33,931 nucleotides of DNA from Deltaproteobacteria bacterium UBA2221. GTDB taxonomy: Bacteria > Desulfobacterota > Syntrophorhabdia > Syntrophorhabdales > WCHB1-27. The stretch covers positions 1 through 33,931 of the forward strand of contig DCUF01000016.1 of assembly GCA_002328485.1 (NCBI GenBank), in the 5' to 3' direction. Made by a program: the position numbers and the translations under genes. This document shows positions 33,102 to 33,931 of this stretch, piece after piece; position 1 is the stretch's first letter, and every line of letters begins with the position of its first letter. The notes below the pieces were generated by a model. The model saw only the letters and a program-made list of their open reading frames with translations. It made no database searches and was not told the DNA's origin.

Positions 33102-33804
33102 CTTCTACGTAGTAGAATATCCTATTGCAGCTTGGGCAGGTAATGAACTGGTTATTCTTGGTCACTTCGATAAACAACTGAGGGGGAATATTCATGTAAC
33201 ATCCGAGACAAACGCCGTTTTTTGCACTGACAACGGCCACGCCTCCACGCCTCTCTATCAATACTTCGTACCGTTGTAGTACCTCTCGGTCCAAATGCTC
33301 CAAATGTTTCTTTTTATCGGCTGTTAGGGTACTGATGACATTGTCAACCGACTTCATCTCCTCTTCGATCCGGGTTGTCTCGACGCCAATCTCTTTCCGC
33401 CTGTCCGCAATTCTCGAAGAAAGGTCTTGATGTTCTCTCTTCAGCTCCTCAATTCTTTCGAACAAAAGGAGTATCTCTTCTTCAGTCTTGTCATTTGCTG
33501 CCTGTGCAGCTTCGATTTCCTTCAACAGGGCTTGGTATTCCTTGTTTGTCTTAACATCATGGAGTTTGGCCTGGGCTTTCTTGATCCTCTCTTTTTCGGT
33601 CTCGAGCTCTTTCTCCTTCCGCCGGCGCTCCCGGTCCAGTTCTTCTATGATCTCCTGTTCCTTGAGTGCCTTCTCAGTTGCGTCCGCCATCTCCCGCTCC
33701 ATTTTCTCAATATGTTGAGGTGCGGAAGATCTTTTCCTTTCGTTTTCAATTATTCGGGTGTCAAGCTTTTGAATCTGATAGAGGGTTTTTAGCTGTTGGT
33801 TCAA
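33085..33804 (-). CDS. C4-type zinc-ribbon coiled-coil protein (DUF164/CdsZ type)
   Basis: Encodes 239 aa from a TTG at 33804, supported by AAGGAGGAGGG a few nt upstream. Residues 5-170 form a long coiled coil of Glu, Lys and Leu repeats. The C-terminal zinc ribbon has C-x2-C in GVCLGCYMNIPP and C-x2-C in FITCPSCNRIFYY. This matches the C4-type zinc-ribbon domain family. Proteins of this family are cytoplasmic. Their function is not firmly known, although links to flagellar, secretion-associated or ribosome-related roles have been proposed. It is the first gene after the tRNA terminator and is followed by rnhA with a 17-nt overlap. Confidence 0.9.
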   Translation of the reverse strand: MNQQLKTLYQIQKLDTRIIENERKRSSAPQHIEKMEREMADATEKALKEQEIIEELDRERRRKEKELETEKERIKKAQAKLHDVKTNKEYQALLKEIEAAQAANDKTEEEILLLFERIEELKREHQDLSSRIADRRKEIGVETTRIEEEMKSVDNVISTLTADKKKHLEHLDREVLQRYEVLIERRGGVAVVSAKNGVCLGCYMNIPPQLFIEVTKNNQFITCPSCNRIFYYVEDEEQE

Positions 33805-33821
33805 AGATCCCTCCTCCTTAC

Positions 33822-33856
33822 AAAATAAAAGGGGGTGTACCCTCTACACCCCCTTT
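33822..33856 (-). terminator. rho-independent terminator between the tRNA and the zinc-ribbon gene
   Basis: GGGGGTGTA (33831-33839) and TACACCCCC (33845-33853) form a perfect 9-bp stem with a 5-nt loop, extended by three A-T pairs. On the minus strand it is followed by TTTTATTTT. It ends transcription coming from the tRNA at the right edge. Confidence 0.85.
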
Positions 33857-33910
33857 GCGTTCGACTTGGTTCATGTTTGGTGTGGTTATGTCATCCATTG
33901 TTCTTCTATT

Positions 33911-33931
33911 TGGGCCCACCTGGGTTCGAAC
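33911..33931 (-). tRNA. partial tRNA, 3' T-arm and acceptor strand (amino acid not assignable, Lys possible)
   Basis: On the minus strand the last bases read as a T-loop (TTCGAAC) preceded by G, a T-stem 3' strand CCAGG, an acceptor 3' strand TGGGCCC and discriminator A at 33911. The CCA end is not encoded (the next bases are AAT). The anticodon lies outside the window. An acceptor GGGCCCA pairing is seen in many tRNA-Lys genes, but this is only suggestive. Confidence 0.65.

Noticed and set aside
33857..33931. A plus-strand tRNA ending at the window edge
   Set aside because: GTTCGAAC is self-complementary, so both strands look like a T-loop. Only the minus strand gives a 7-nt acceptor strand, a discriminator base and a terminator downstream.

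Overview
The window looks like chromosomal DNA from an anaerobic Desulfobacterota-type bacterium (the former Deltaproteobacteria; syntroph-like lineages fit best). This is inferred from the gene mix: PAS-rich hybrid kinases, a UPF0261 protein, a GYD protein, YgiQ and SplB-like radical SAM proteins, a CamH-type gamma carbonic anhydrase, a BCAM0308 protein and a class A RNase P RNA. GC content is moderately high, and strong AGGAGG-type ribosome binding sites are common. Taxonomy below phylum is not supported. I see no phage, transposon, CRISPR array or plasmid functions.

Layout. 1-4.6 kb holds short, mostly independent genes: a secreted protein, a lipoprotein, a Cys-rich protein, a nitrilase-family amidohydrolase, a DUF975 membrane protein, a swivelling domain that lacks its histidine, a two-helix membrane protein with a zinc ribbon, and a GYD protein. 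4.7-7.7 kb is a PAS sensor hybrid histidine kinase broken by one extra base just before its H-box. 7.7-16.7 kb is housekeeping: MnmA, a C-terminal processing protease, YgiQ coupled to an RlmD-like 23S rRNA methyltransferase, an M3 oligopeptidase, and a UPF0261 protein. 16.9-19.2 kb has envelope genes (DUF948, YtxH), a metallo-beta-lactamase-fold hydrolase and a site-2 protease. 19.5-22.5 kb is an intact second hybrid kinase with a receiver at each end. 22.5-26.8 kb has an NTF2-like protein, a secreted Ig-like protein in line with a Crp/Fnr regulator, a gamma carbonic anhydrase overlapping an aminotransferase, and an SplB-like radical SAM protein. 26.9-27.5 kb is a decayed capA-like gene. 27.5-33.9 kb has a BCAM0308 protein divergent from def-fmt, a LysM lytic transglycosylase, a GNAT acetyltransferase, and then on the minus strand a partial tRNA, a zinc-ribbon coiled-coil protein, an RNase HI and the RNase P RNA.

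How the genes relate. The clearest functional units are def-fmt (formylation and deformylation of initiator Met), ygiQ-rlmD (4-nt overlap), DUF948-YtxH, gamma-CA-aminotransferase (4-nt overlap) and zinc ribbon-rnhA-rnpB. RNA and translation functions (mnmA, rlmD, def, fmt, rnhA, rnpB, tRNA) are over-represented for the size of the window.

No convincing new defence or biosynthetic system is visible. The points most worth checking are the rnhA stop codon lying inside the RNase P RNA P1 helix, the histidine-less swivelling domain, the split kinase, the apparently leaderless def start, and a 15-bp inverted repeat shared with the 3' end of the metallo-beta-lactamase gene.
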